The notes below the pieces were generated by a model, which had not been told where the DNA came from, did not search any database, and worked only from the letters and a program-made list of their open reading frames with translations. A DNA stretch of 64,000 bases from Silene conica (taxonomy: Eukaryota > Streptophyta > Magnoliopsida > Caryophyllales > Caryophyllaceae). This document shows, piece by piece, positions 54,624-64,000 of the stretch (position 1 is the stretch's first letter; every line of letters begins with the position of its first letter). The stretch is taken from contig CM055319.2 of NCBI GenBank assembly GCA_029255685.2, positions 33,691,068-33,755,067 of the forward strand. The letters are read 5' to 3'. The position numbers were made by a program, and so were the translations under genes.

Positions 54624-57600
54624 TATTGGTTTTTGGAATGTTAGGGGGTTGAATGATGTTAATAGGCAAAAAGTAGTTAAATGGTTTACGAGTTTTAATA
54701 ATGTAGGTTTGTTTGGTCTTTTGGAAACGAAAATAAAGCCTAATAAAATGTTAAATAGGAGTTCTACCTTATGTGATGGTTGGAGTATTACTACTAATAG
54801 TAGTTGGCATAGGGGAGGGAGAATATGGCACATGTGGAAACCTGATAGATATGATATACAGATTTTGAAATATGGAGCTCAATTCATTCATGTGAGGGTG
54901 AAGTCTAGGATGGATGACAAGGGATTTCTGCTCACGGTGATTTATGCTTTCAATGATGTGTATGAGAGGATTGAACTATGGGAGTTTTTGAAAGAGGAGG
55001 CATTACATTGTTGTGAACCGTGGCTTTGGATTGGTGATTTTATTACTGTTTTAAGCCCTATGGAGAGGATGGGAGGAATCACAACTGAGATGGAAGTTGA
55101 ACACTTTCAGGAATGTGTATCCTTGTGTAATATGGAGGACTTGGCAGCAACTGGTGCTCTTTTTACCTGGTCAAACAAACATGATGAGCAGACTAGAGTT
55201 TATAATAGATTGGATAGGGCCATGGGGAATAGTGAATGAATGGATATGTATGGAAATTATGTAGCAAATTTTCATGCAGAAGGCTTATTTGAACATTGCC
55301 ATGTACTATAATGGACGGAAGGAATGATATGAAGGGTAGAAGGAGTTTCAAGTACTTCAACATGTGGGGGAAATCTAAACTGTTTCATGGATGTGTGGAT
55401 GCAGTTTGGCGAAGAAGAGTTGAGGGTACTAAAATGTATAGGATTGTTAAAAAACTTAAATGGCTGAAACCTGTACTGAAAGAGTTGAATAAAACTTGTT
55501 ACTCAGACATTGAGATTAGTTTCACAATAACAAGTGCTTTGTTGGAAAAGTTACAAAAGGATATTATTGATAATCCTGGTCAGATGGATCTTGTCCATCA
55601 AGAGCATCTGGTTGCTCAAGAGTTGAAGGGGTTGTTGATTGCTTGAGACAGTTATCTTTTTGAGAAGGCTAAGATTCAATGGTTAATGGAAGGTGATCTC
55701 AATACAACATATTTTCACAATACAATTAAGAAAAGGATGTTGCAGAATAAGGTGATGAGTATAGAAGATCAGAATGGGAGGCAATGCACAGATGGTGAGC
55801 ATATACATGCGGCCTTTTTGGACTATTACAAGTCCGTGCTGGGTACTAGTACAACAACTGATAGAGTCATTGTTGGGATTGTTAGAATGGGGAAATGTTG
55901 TAATGAAGATCAGTGGGATGTGTTGAATAAGACTGTATCTGCAGCAGAGATAAAAGAGTGCTTGTTTAGTATACCAAAGGACAAGTCTCCTGGTCCAAAT
56001 GGATATGGGAGCCAATTTTTCAGAGATGCTTGGGAGATAGTAGGTGGAGATGTGGTAGAAGCCATACAAAACTTCTTTGATACTGGCCAGTTGCTGACTC
56101 AGTTGAATACTACAGTTCTTACTTTGATACCAAAGATTGATAGACCACAAAGTGTTAAACATTTCAGGCCCATAGCCTGTTGCAATGTTATTTATAAAAC
56201 AATCTCAAAAATTTTGTGCAATAGGCTGGCTCTTGTTCTTCCTGCTATTGTGACCAGGAACTAGGGGGCTTTTATTAAAGGTAGGAGCATTTTGGAAAAT
56301 ATCCTGATCTGTCAGGACCTAGTGAGGCTGTATAATAGAGGAGGGGCTTCACCAAGGTGCATGTTTAAGTTGGACCTTCAGAAGGCTTATGATACAGTTG
56401 AGTGAGAATTCTTGGATCAAATGTTAAGTGCTTTAAACTTCCCAGATAAATTCAGCAGTATATCATGAAGTGTATAACTAGTACAACTTATTTCTTGAAT
56501 ATGAATGGGGTTATGTTTGGGTTTTTCAAAGGACAAAGGGGATTGAGGCAAGGGGATCCTATATCTCCTCTTTTGTTCACTCTGTGTATGGAATACCTGA
56601 CCAGAATTCTTGATTATGCTACTTAGAAATGATATTTTAGATACCACCCATGGTGTAAGGAGCTCAAGCTAAACCATCTGCTATTTGCAGATGATCTATT
56701 GCTTTTTTGCAAAGGGGATATAAGGTCCATTATGCTTTTACTTAGAGCATTTGCCACTTTTTCAGCCACTCCTGGGCTCAAAGTAAATGCTGCTAAATCT
56801 GTGGTTGTGTTTAGGGGGATGGAAGAGCAGGACAAAAGGGATATATTACAAGTGTCTGGGTTTAAGGAAGGTGGCCTTCCTTTTACTTATCTAGGATTGC
56901 CCATACAGGCAGGGAGACTGCAGAAACAGGATTGTAACATACTGGTGGAAAAAGTTGTGCAGAGGATTCGTAGCGTCGGAGCAAGAAAGTTGAGCTATGC
57001 AGGGAGATTGATACTTGTTAACATTGTCCTTAATACAATGCACAACTATTGGGGATCGATTTTCATAATGCCAAAAGGGGTGATAAAAAGAATTGAGGCA
57101 ATATGCAGAAATTATTTATGGGAAGGTAATGCAGAATACAATAGAGCACCATTGATATCATGGGACAAAGTGTGTACTGCAAACAATGAAGGAGGATTGG
57201 GTGTGAAGGAAGCAGAAAATTGGAATGTTGCTGCAGTTGGAAAATTGGCAAACTGGATTTACACTAAGGCTGATAGACTTTGGGTGCAATGGGTAGACCA
57301 TATATATATATATATATAAAAAAAAGGGCAACAATGGAGCACTTATCAACCTCCTCCTGATTTTAATTGGAATTGGAGGAAAATTTGTAAAGCAAGGGAC
57401 AAATTAGCAGCTGGCTATGAGAGGGATGTATGGACTCTTGGCAATAAGAGGTACACTGTCAAGACAGGTTATGAGCTACTGCAGGGTAGGCACCCCCTGT
57501 GTAGTGGTTTCATCGAGTTTGGGACTCTTGGATTGTTCCAAAACATTCACTGATTAGATGGCTTGTGAGTCATCAAGCTTTGAACACCAGAGAGAAGTTG

Positions 57601-57948
57601 CACAAGATTAATGTATGTGACAGTGATCAATGTATTATCTGTGAAAATGGTAAGGAAACTCATGCTCACTTGTTTGAAGTATGGGGACTGATGCAGGATT
57701 GGCTAGGAGGAGTACTGACTCCCACTACAGAAATTCAGAGAAGAATTTACAGGATGTGTAGGGTAGCAAGCACTTATGAAGTTTGGATGGCAAGAAACGA
57801 ATGTCGGGTTGAGAATCAACTGGTGAGGCCAGAGTATGTGGTGAAAGGGATACAAATGCAGATTAGAGGAAGAGTACAGATGATAGAAAAAAGGGGAGTG
57901 AACAATCAGGATAAAACATGGCTGAGGACATTAGATATTCTAATATGA
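54616..57948 (+). pseudogene. LINE ORF2 (endonuclease and reverse transcriptase), disrupted
   Basis: The ATG at 54616 overlaps the ORF1 stop. The start (IGFWNVRGLND) is the typical plant L1 endonuclease opening; GLLETKIK (54712 on), WIGDF (about 55030) and NRLDRAMGN (about 55204) follow. The reverse transcriptase shows SPGPNGYG (about 55987), LQKAYDTVE (about 56380) and the catalytic FADDLLLF (about 56683). A zf-RVT-like C-terminus (LIRWLVSHQALNTREKL, then CDSDQC) reaches 57948. Stops at 55239, 55646, 56264 and 56405, frameshifts near 55300 and 56450-56690, and a TA microsatellite (57300-57318) break it. It could not make active protein. Confidence 0.9.
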
Positions 57949-58051
57949 GATGCTGTAATGTGAGATAGAATTTGGTTTAATTTTCTCATGTATTGATTGA
58001 TGTAAAAGTTTATGGAGATGGAATGGAAAAGCTTACATTTTACTAAAAAAA
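57949..58051 (+). other. LINE 3' UTR and A-rich tail
   Basis: About 90 bp after the ORF2 stop the sequence ends in TACTAAAAAAAAA, followed directly by the target site duplication. Confidence 0.85.
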
Positions 58052-58066
58052 AACATCACGGCATAT
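58052..58066. repeat. LINE target site duplication, right copy
   Basis: AACATCACGGCATAT, matching 25557-25571. Confidence 0.9.
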
Positions 58067-58457
58067 TTTATATCAGAAATTATCTCACTCAATAGTTATC
58101 AATTTAATTGGGCACAATATGCGACGGAATTACCTACTAACCTAATAAGACTAATTATCTAACAATACTAACTAAACTAAACAAATCAACATTAACTAAT
58201 TAAAGTAAACTAACAATTGTTAACAACAATAAACAACAATAATTAACCATTTACGACGGAATTAAACATAGCTATTTTGTGACGGAATATAATTAAGACG
58301 AGTTAGGATACATACATATGGAGAAAGAAGAGGAAAAAGGAGTAATGGGAGAGAAGCAGTGGTGGGAGGGCCGGTGGCAGGCGGCGGTGACGCGGTGGCA
58401 GGCCTTTATTTGCGACGGAATATCAGTCCGTCGCAAAATGCGTATTTTCTTCTAGTG
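58067..58457 (-). repeat. CACTA subterminal and terminal region
   Basis: Contains several GACGGAAT motifs and a perfect 11-bp inverted repeat (TTTGCGACGGA at 58409-58419 with TCCGTCGCAAA at 58427-58437). It ends CTAGTG at 58457, the CACTA terminus read from the other strand. Confidence 0.8.
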
Positions 58458-58460
58458 TCT

Positions 58461-58543
58461 ACTACCCTGGTCTATCCAGGATGGTAACAGTCTTATTTAC
58501 CCTGGAAGTCCTAGTTCAGGCTCCTAGGTAAATGGGGGTGTTA
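58461..58543 (+). repeat. 3' end of a Tek1-family LTR
   Basis: ACTACCCTGG to GGGGGTGTTACA differs from the end of the Tek1 LTR (6920-7002) by about one base. It is the flank into which the CACTA element inserted. The rest of this LTR is missing. Confidence 0.85.
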
Positions 58544-59091
58544 CAGTAGGGTATATAAAAAGACGTAGTTAGACTTCAGTATATGGAAAGTACAAAGTTT
58601 ATGTGGAAAATACACTCACGTTGGTTGTAGAATCGAAAACTCTTAATTATAGAATCAAATATTCTTAATTGTAGAATATTTAGGTAAAAGGGAATAATTT
58701 TGTTATTTGACTGAATCACGTTTTTAGCCTCAGAATAATTATCTTAAGTATTGTTACCTAATTTGTAAGGTTATGATTAAATATAGAATCAAATTTCTTA
58801 ATTGAAGAATATTTAGGTCAAAGGGAATAATTGTGAGATTTACATGATTCATGTTTTTTGCATGATTTGCAATATTCACGGTTTTTGTTAATATTTTTGT
58901 TAGGGACGTGCTTTTTCACATACAGATTTTACTCTTTCACGTACAGTTTTTACCAGACTACCTTGTCATTTTTTTATCCTTCCTCCATTAATTTTATTTT
59001 TCTCTCTCTACCTTCATCTCCTTGACAACTACTCCGTCAATGCCACTCCGTCGTCAACTCCGTTCACCGCCGCCCCTCTCCTGCGCCGACG
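58544..59091. other. Unassigned AT-rich spacer
   Basis: A 51-bp phrase (AGAATCAAAT...GGGAATAATT) is repeated at about 58649-58699 and 58782-58832. The stretch after 58905 (GGGACGTGC, then pyrimidine-rich) is not assigned. No gene is visible. Confidence 0.5.
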
Positions 59092-59096
59092 ACCAA
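59092..59096. repeat. Possible target site duplication of Ath2 (ACCAA)
   Basis: Five bases before the Ath2 LTR start; the partner lies outside the window, so this cannot be confirmed. Confidence 0.35.
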
Positions 59097-59330
59097 TGAT
59101 GAGCTCCATTTTGGTCATCATTTTCTTTACTTATTCTTTATTTTCGGTCACGATTCGACCTCGATTTGTGTGTCTTCAGTTGTTTTTACGTCCGTTACCT
59201 CGTATATTCCTATTCGATCCACTCCTTGTAGGTATTACGGCGGGGGCGAAGAAACGGAGGAAATCGAGGCGAATTTGGAGCGATTTATGAAGAATTATGA
59301 AGGATTTAGCAAGACCATTCCCAGGCCCTC

Positions 59331-59773
59331 CCAGCCGGTTCCCAACCGGCGGCCGGTCGGCCGGCTGGGAGCTTTGACTTGAGAATTTTGGCAAAATTAG
59401 TGAAGTTTACAGATTCTTAAGAAAGGTGTACCAGCCGGTTCCCAGCCGGCAGCCGATAGCCCGGCTGGGGATCAAATTCCATACTTAACCAAAATTCGAA
59501 GTTTGAAGAAATGTACATGTTGGGGCAGATTACTGAGAAAGGGCTCCCAGCCGGTGGACAACCGGCAGCCGGTCCACCGGCTGAGGGTACCTGTAGCCAA
59601 GAAAAGAAAAGAAGAAAGTCAGATTAAGTGAAAAGGCCTCCCAGCCGGTGCCCGACCGACAGCCGGCCGGTCGGCTGAGAATCAGAGCTATTGAAGAAAA
59701 AAAGAAGAAAAAATCAGAAGTCCCTATTTGGACTCTCAGCCGGTCCCAGACCGGCAGCCGGTCGACCGGCTGG
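59331..59773 (+). repeat. Five GC-rich palindromic repeats upstream of the Ath2 TATA box
   Basis: Units at 59331, 59431, 59547, 59641 and 59736 (spacing 94-116 bp) each open CAGCCGG and close CCGGCTG or a near match, with CCGGCAGCC in the middle. In unit 3 CAGCCGGTGGA pairs with TCCACCGGCTG. In unit 5 CAGCCGGTC pairs with GACCGGCTG. Confidence 0.8.
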
Positions 59774-59799
59774 GAGTCACTTTTCGTATTTTCGAGCAC

Positions 59800-59807
59800 T
59801 ATATAAA
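59800..59807 (+). promoter_or_regulatory. Ath2 LTR TATA box
   Basis: TATATAAA followed by CCCGCACTTG, 27 bp after the last palindromic repeat. Confidence 0.6.
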
Positions 59808-60803
59808 CCCGCACTTGTATCATTTTGTTATCACGCATTCCTAAGCTTATTTCTAGGGTTTTTCACTGTTTCATTGGTTCATACTTAGACACAAAAACTC
59901 TCTTAAACATTTTAATCCTCTTTAGATCTTAGTTTAATCTTTCAATTCTTGTTAATCTTTCTTTAGTAATCTACTTAGTCTTGTTCTTGGGCATTTGTAG
60001 AGGATTTTTATTGGGTTGTATTTTGAAGGGTTTGAAAGAATCTTTCAACTTGTTATCCAAGCTACTTCCTTTTCCATAATTATTGGTATAATCTCTCTAA
60101 TCTCCACTTAGTTATTGCATTTATCTAAGTTTCTTTTGAATCAATTGTTTGCCTTTGCTTGTTCATGATATTTAGCATTTGTTTATCTCTTGTTAACATG
60201 TTTTCCCTTGCCATGAGTGAGTAGTCCCTTTACTAGGGTTAGGGGTGATCTTGGGTAGTTGACGTTGATGTATGTTGTTTAGGGTTAGGGTTTAGGTTTC
60301 ACCTTTGTTAGGTTTTCAATGTTTGCATGCTAGATGTTTGATGAAATGCCTCAACGATGGTTGGGCATGATTCTTATTGTTGTTTGCCTTAGACGATAGT
60401 CTAGGACTTTCATGGGCATGTGTATGTGTTAGGTTGACCTTGTTTATAGCGAAAGCTAGAATAGGACTTGACCTTAGGTTAGTCAAATCGAAAGACGAGA
60501 CGGACCTAGACCTAACTTAGATGAGACCACCTACCCCTATGCTTGTTTGACACCGACTACCCTAGTAACCCCCGACACCCTAGTTCCTTTAATCATCAAT
60601 TTCATTTCAATTTACTTGCTTTAGTAGTTAATTAGTCTTTTCAATCCCCAACCTATTACCCCGACTCTTGCTTAAATTAGAACATAACTATACAACTATC
60701 CCCACCGTCTTCGCGAACGATAACCCCTATTATACTACTAATTTGGGTTTTTATAAATGTGTTTGATGCGTGAGAACCGACGACTAAATCCCGCGTATCA
60801 AAA

Positions 60804-60821
60804 TGGCGCCGTTGCCGGGGA
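60804..60821 (+). other. Ath2 primer-binding site (tRNA-Asp type)
   Basis: TGGCGCCGTTGCCGGGGA three bases after the LTR end, identical to that of Ath1. Confidence 0.95.
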
Positions 60822-60983
60822 CGGTGTTAGAAGTTGTGTAGTTTAGTTTTAGTTTTAGTCTTGAGTTAGTTGAGCTTGTTTTGTTTTGATCAAAGATTTG
60901 GTAGTTAATTGTAGAGTGGTTGTTATATTGCTCACCCTAGTGTCTAACAAACACTAGGACGACTAATTTGTTTGCTAAGTTTT

Positions 60984-63900
60984 ATGCCTAGGGGTGACTC
61001 TAACTCTTTGTTGTCAACTTCCGAACCGGAGAGGCTCTTTCGGGCCTTAAGGAGGAAGATCATTGCAAGGGTAAAAATTGCGTCCCAAGCATCTACTAGC
61101 CATAACAACCCCTCTTCATCCGAACCACCAAGTCCCAATCAAAGCAATCCTAGCCCAACATCCGACAATTTTGATAACCCGTTTTATCAATCACCACCAC
61201 CATCACCACACATCCCAAATAACCATCAAATTCATATAATGGCCGCTCTTCGTGATCATAACCGGCCCAATCACAATGACACCACCAATCCAATCAACTT
61301 TGGTACTCTCGTCCCTCAAAATTTTGAAATACACCCTTCGCAAATGAGTTCTATCGAAAACAACGCCTTTAGTAGGGCTTCTCACGAAGATGCTCATGGG
61401 CACTTGAGAAAATTCAAGGGTAAAGTCGCAATGATAAAGAAAACGGGAGTGCCCGAGGAGACATTAAGGCTTATGCTCTTCCCCTATTGGGACGACTTGG
61501 CAACGGCCTTCCTTGCCAAGTACTACCCGTCCTCTAAGACCGCGATGCTCCGGAATGAGATAACTCAATTTCAGCAAGACGAGGGAGAATCTTTGGGAGA
61601 AGCTTGGGATAGATACCAAGATTTGCTTGCTAAGTGCCCACACCACGGCATACCGACTTGGTACACGACCCAAACCTTTTTTCAGACTCTTCTCCCACGG
61701 ACGAAAGAAATGGTTAATGCATCGGCGGGGGGTAGCTTTGACCACTTGCCGCATGAGGAGGGAACGGAGCTAATCAAAAAGATCGTTGATTCGGAGGAAA
61801 ATTATGGTATTAGAGGGAATGTCTTGAGAAAGAGTAGCAAGTACCCTAGTGAGCACCTTTCCAACTCAAAGGCGAACGAAGAAACCAATGCCAAGTTGGA
61901 CATGTTAACCAAGAAATTGGAAGAATTAACTAAGGGCTCCACTAGCAAAGAAACCAAGAGCAATGTCCCGGGGATGTACCAAGTAAATAGTGTTGCCACA
62001 TGTGATTTGTGCGGAGGAAATGGGCACGCATTTGAAGTATGTGCAAACAACTCAATTGAGGGAAGTGGAAGTGAGGAAGAATTGTATGCTTTCCAAGCAT
62101 TCAATAATCCTAGAGGCCAAAATACTTTCAACCCCAATTCAAACTACTATCATCAAGGGATTAGAGGTAGTCCGTACATGAGTTACAAAAGCACCAATGT
62201 GTTGAATCCTCATCAAATCCAACAACCTCAAGTGCAAAAACCCCCCGGTTTTCAACCAAGGGGTGGGAACTTCAACCCGAGGAACAATTTCAACAACAAC
62301 AATTTCTACCAAGGCAACCAATCTAATCAAGTCAATCAAGGCTTTCAACAAAGTTTCAATGACCCGAACTTTAACCCCAATTTCCAAAACAACCAAAATC
62401 CACAAAATTTCAATCCAAATTTCAACAACAACAATCCAAATTTCAACAACAGCCAAAACCACAACCAACACCAAAGCCAAAACTTCAATCCACCACCATT
62501 TCAAAACAACCCCAATCAAAATCAAAACAATTACAACCACAACCCACAAAATCCTAACAACCCAAATTACAACCAAAATTTCAACCAAAACTTTCCACCA
62601 AACAACCAAGGACAAAACTTCAACAATCAAGCTCCGAAAGGCAACTCCCAAGGTGGGGGTGCAAGGAATGATTATGGGTTCCCCTTGCCCCTCACCAATG
62701 CACCTCACCAAGATACTAGTGATTCCCAAGTGGGAGAGTTATTGAAGCTTGTCAAGAACATGCAAGCAACTCAAACCCAAGAGATGGCTAATTTGAAGAG
62801 TGCCAACTAAAGGGAGATACGGGAAATGGAGGCTCGAGTTGCCTCTCAAGCTCTAGCAAATCCACAAAGGCCACCGGGCGGCTTCCTTGCCCAAGGTCAA
62901 AGTTCCAAAGATGCCTCACACAATCACCAAGCACATGCGGTGATCTTGAGAAGTGGAACGGAGCTAGAGGACCCGTACAAAGACTACAATTATGGTGAAG
63001 AGGAGCCTATTTTGGAGCTTGTGAAAGACAAAGGAAAAGAAGTTGATGGTGGCACTTCAAGGGATTATGACTTTTATGTGGAGGACCTCCCTTATGAGGA
63101 GAAAGAAGAAGAAGTTATCTTGGAGGAGGTGGATGCTAGACAAGAGGAGTTGGTTTCACAACCAACTACTAAGGTAACAAGCAAACCAACACCCACCAAG
63201 GTACTATCTAACCCTCAACCAACTAGCTTGCCTTATCCTTCAAGGGCCTTGAAGGGAAAGGAAAACTTCAAGTTCACAAACTTTTGTAAAATGATTGAAA
63301 AACTTGAAGTGAATCTTCCCTTTACGGAGGTGATATTGAATATGCCGACTTACTCCAAATTTTTAAAAGAAATCTTGTCGGGCAAGAGAACCTTGGGTGA
63401 CCAAGAGGTGATGGCTATGAGGGAGGAGTGTAGTGCACTTCTCCTCCAAAAGGAGCCAAAGAAACTTGGTGACCCGGGGAGTTTCTCTATCCCTTGCATA
63501 GTCGGTGGCATTCCAATCTCTCGTGCCTTTTGTGATTTAGGAGCTAGTGTAAGTGTGCTCCCTTTGAAAGTTGCAAAAGGAATTGGTTTGAATGATTTAG
63601 TTCCCACAAGTATCACCCTCCAATTGGCGGATAGGTCCGTCAAGCGCCATTTGGGAGTGCTTGAGGACGTACCCGTCAAGGTGGGTAAGCATTTAATCTC
63701 CGCCGATTTTGTTGTCCTTGATATCCCGGAGGATAGCCACACTCCCATCATCCTTGGTAGGCCTTTCTTGGCTACCGGAGGCGTCTTGATAGACGTTAAG
63801 AATGGGCGGCTCACCTTTAGAGTTGGGGATGAAAAAATTGAGTTTAATCTACCTACTATGATGAAAGGTCCAAAGCATGATGAAGCATTTACATTGGACA

Positions 63901-64000
63901 TTGTGGAGCAAGTGGTAAGGGAGATGGTAGAGATGGAAGAAGAGAAAGAAAGTCACATGGAACAAATATGTGGCATCACAACTTGTGAAGACAAAGAAAT
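60984..64000 (+). pseudogene. Ath2 gag-protease ORF with one in-frame stop, runs off the edge
   Basis: The ATG at 60984 opens gag. The capsid region (around GESLGEAWDRYQDLLAKCPHHG, 61587 on) is of Athila type. The zinc knuckle CDLCGGNGHAFEVC is near 62002-62043, followed by a long Asn/Gln/Phe-rich tract (about 62110-62640). A TAA at 62808-62810 stops the frame. The same frame then stays open to the window end, so one nonsense change is likely. Downstream lie the protease active site DLGAS (63534 on) and the flap and closing motif ILGRPFLAT (about 63750). The protease would cut the polyprotein; RT is outside the window. Confidence 0.85.

Larger units (their letters stand above)
25572..58051 (+). 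mobile_element. L1-type LINE (non-LTR retrotransposon), degenerate, split by LARD1
   Basis: Pieces 25572-26754 and 54410-58051 form an element of about 4.8 kb with ORF1, ORF2, a 3' UTR and an A-rich tail, flanked by a 15-bp duplication. The long duplication, poly(A) end and ORF order are those of plant L1 LINEs. Both ORFs carry stops. A 10-bp inverted repeat (CTCTACATTA and TAATGTAGAG, 25585-25613) is in the 5' UTR. Confidence 0.9.
24076..58457 (-). mobile_element. CACTA (En/Spm) DNA transposon, left-truncated, split by the LINE
   Basis: The remaining pieces are 24076-25571 and 58067-58457. The right terminus ends CTAGTG at 58452-58457, which read on the minus strand starts CACTAGAAG, the hallmark of this superfamily. 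Subterminal GCGACGGAAT motifs repeat at about 58108, 58254, 58279 and 58411. The other terminus and the rest of the genes were lost at the junction at 24075/24076. The element sits in a Tek1-family LTR whose end survives at 58461-58543. Confidence 0.8.
59097..60800 (+). repeat. Ath2 5' LTR
   Basis: It begins TGATGAGCTCCATTTTGG and ends CCCGCGTATCA; 1704 bp. It contains five GC-rich hairpin repeats (59331-59773) and a TATA box. The left border is set by similarity to the Ath1 LTR start. Confidence 0.8.
59097..64000 (+). mobile_element. Ath2: Athila-type Ty3/gypsy element, 5' part
   Basis: A complete 5' LTR, a tRNA-Asp primer site, and gag and protease in one frame reach the window edge. The LTR start resembles that of Ath1, and gag-protease shows the Athila hallmarks CDLCGGNGH and ILGRPFLAT. 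It may be the autonomous relative of Ath1. RT and integrase would lie beyond 64000. Confidence 0.9.

Noticed and set aside
62139..62729. 196-codon open frame on the minus strand, Val/Ile-rich
   Set aside because: It is the reverse complement of the repetitive Asn/Gln tract of Ath2 gag, open because of base composition.

Overview
This window is from a plant nuclear genome, most likely a eudicot; I cannot name the species. It holds almost nothing but transposable elements nested inside one another, and I see no ordinary host gene, tRNA or rRNA. Plant origin rests on element types: a Tekay/Del-type Ty3/gypsy chromovirus, Athila-type gypsy elements primed by tRNA-Asp, gag-only Ty1/copia elements, a plant L1-type LINE, a CACTA DNA transposon with an En/Spm-type gene containing introns, and a TRIM.

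Left half (1-24075). A broken Tekay-like gag/protease fragment (1-676) is cut by the start of another LTR, called X (677-1421). X is split by a non-autonomous Athila-like element, Ath1 (1422-20521, target duplication GGTAA). The single acidic gag-like ORF of Ath1 is itself split by an intact Tekay chromovirus, Tek1 (4421-14934, duplication ACAAT), whose 1525-codon gag-pol polyprotein is uninterrupted. X resumes at 20527 with two hairpin-forming tandem arrays, then joins abruptly to a decayed gag-pol pseudogene (22228-24075).

Right half (24076-58543). A left-truncated CACTA element (minus-strand gene, right terminus at 58457) holds a LINE (25572-58051, 15-bp duplication). LINE ORF1 is split by a Tekay-like element with no coding capacity, LARD1 (26755-54404, duplication TTTAC). 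LARD1 contains Cop1 (30170-47610, duplication AAAAT), a gag-only copia element. A second gag-only copia element, Cop2 (33853-43187, duplication AATAA), sits in the fourth gag codon of Cop1. LARD1 also carries a minus-strand solo copia LTR (49008-50005, duplication CTATA) and, in its 3' LTR, a minus-strand TRIM (52017-52571, duplication GTGGT). The CACTA element sits in the end of a Tek1-family LTR (58461-58543).

Right edge (59097-64000). The 5' part of a second Athila element, Ath2, contains a complete LTR, a tRNA-Asp primer site and gag-protease with one in-frame stop, and runs off the window.

Order of events from nesting: CACTA, then LINE, LARD1, Cop1, Cop2 on the right; X, Ath1, Tek1 on the left. 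The Cop2 LTRs look identical by eye, and those of Cop1 and Tek1 differ by roughly 1 percent, so the inner insertions are recent. Tek1 could supply enzymes to related defective copies. Ath1, LARD1, Cop1, Cop2 and the TRIM keep LTRs, primer sites and purine tracts but lack enzymes, so they would depend on partners.

The most interesting signal is non-coding. Inverted repeats whose stems change in a compensated way between families or between tandem units occur at equivalent places in the LTRs and next to the polypurine tracts. This suggests that structured RNA or DNA is under selection in these elements.
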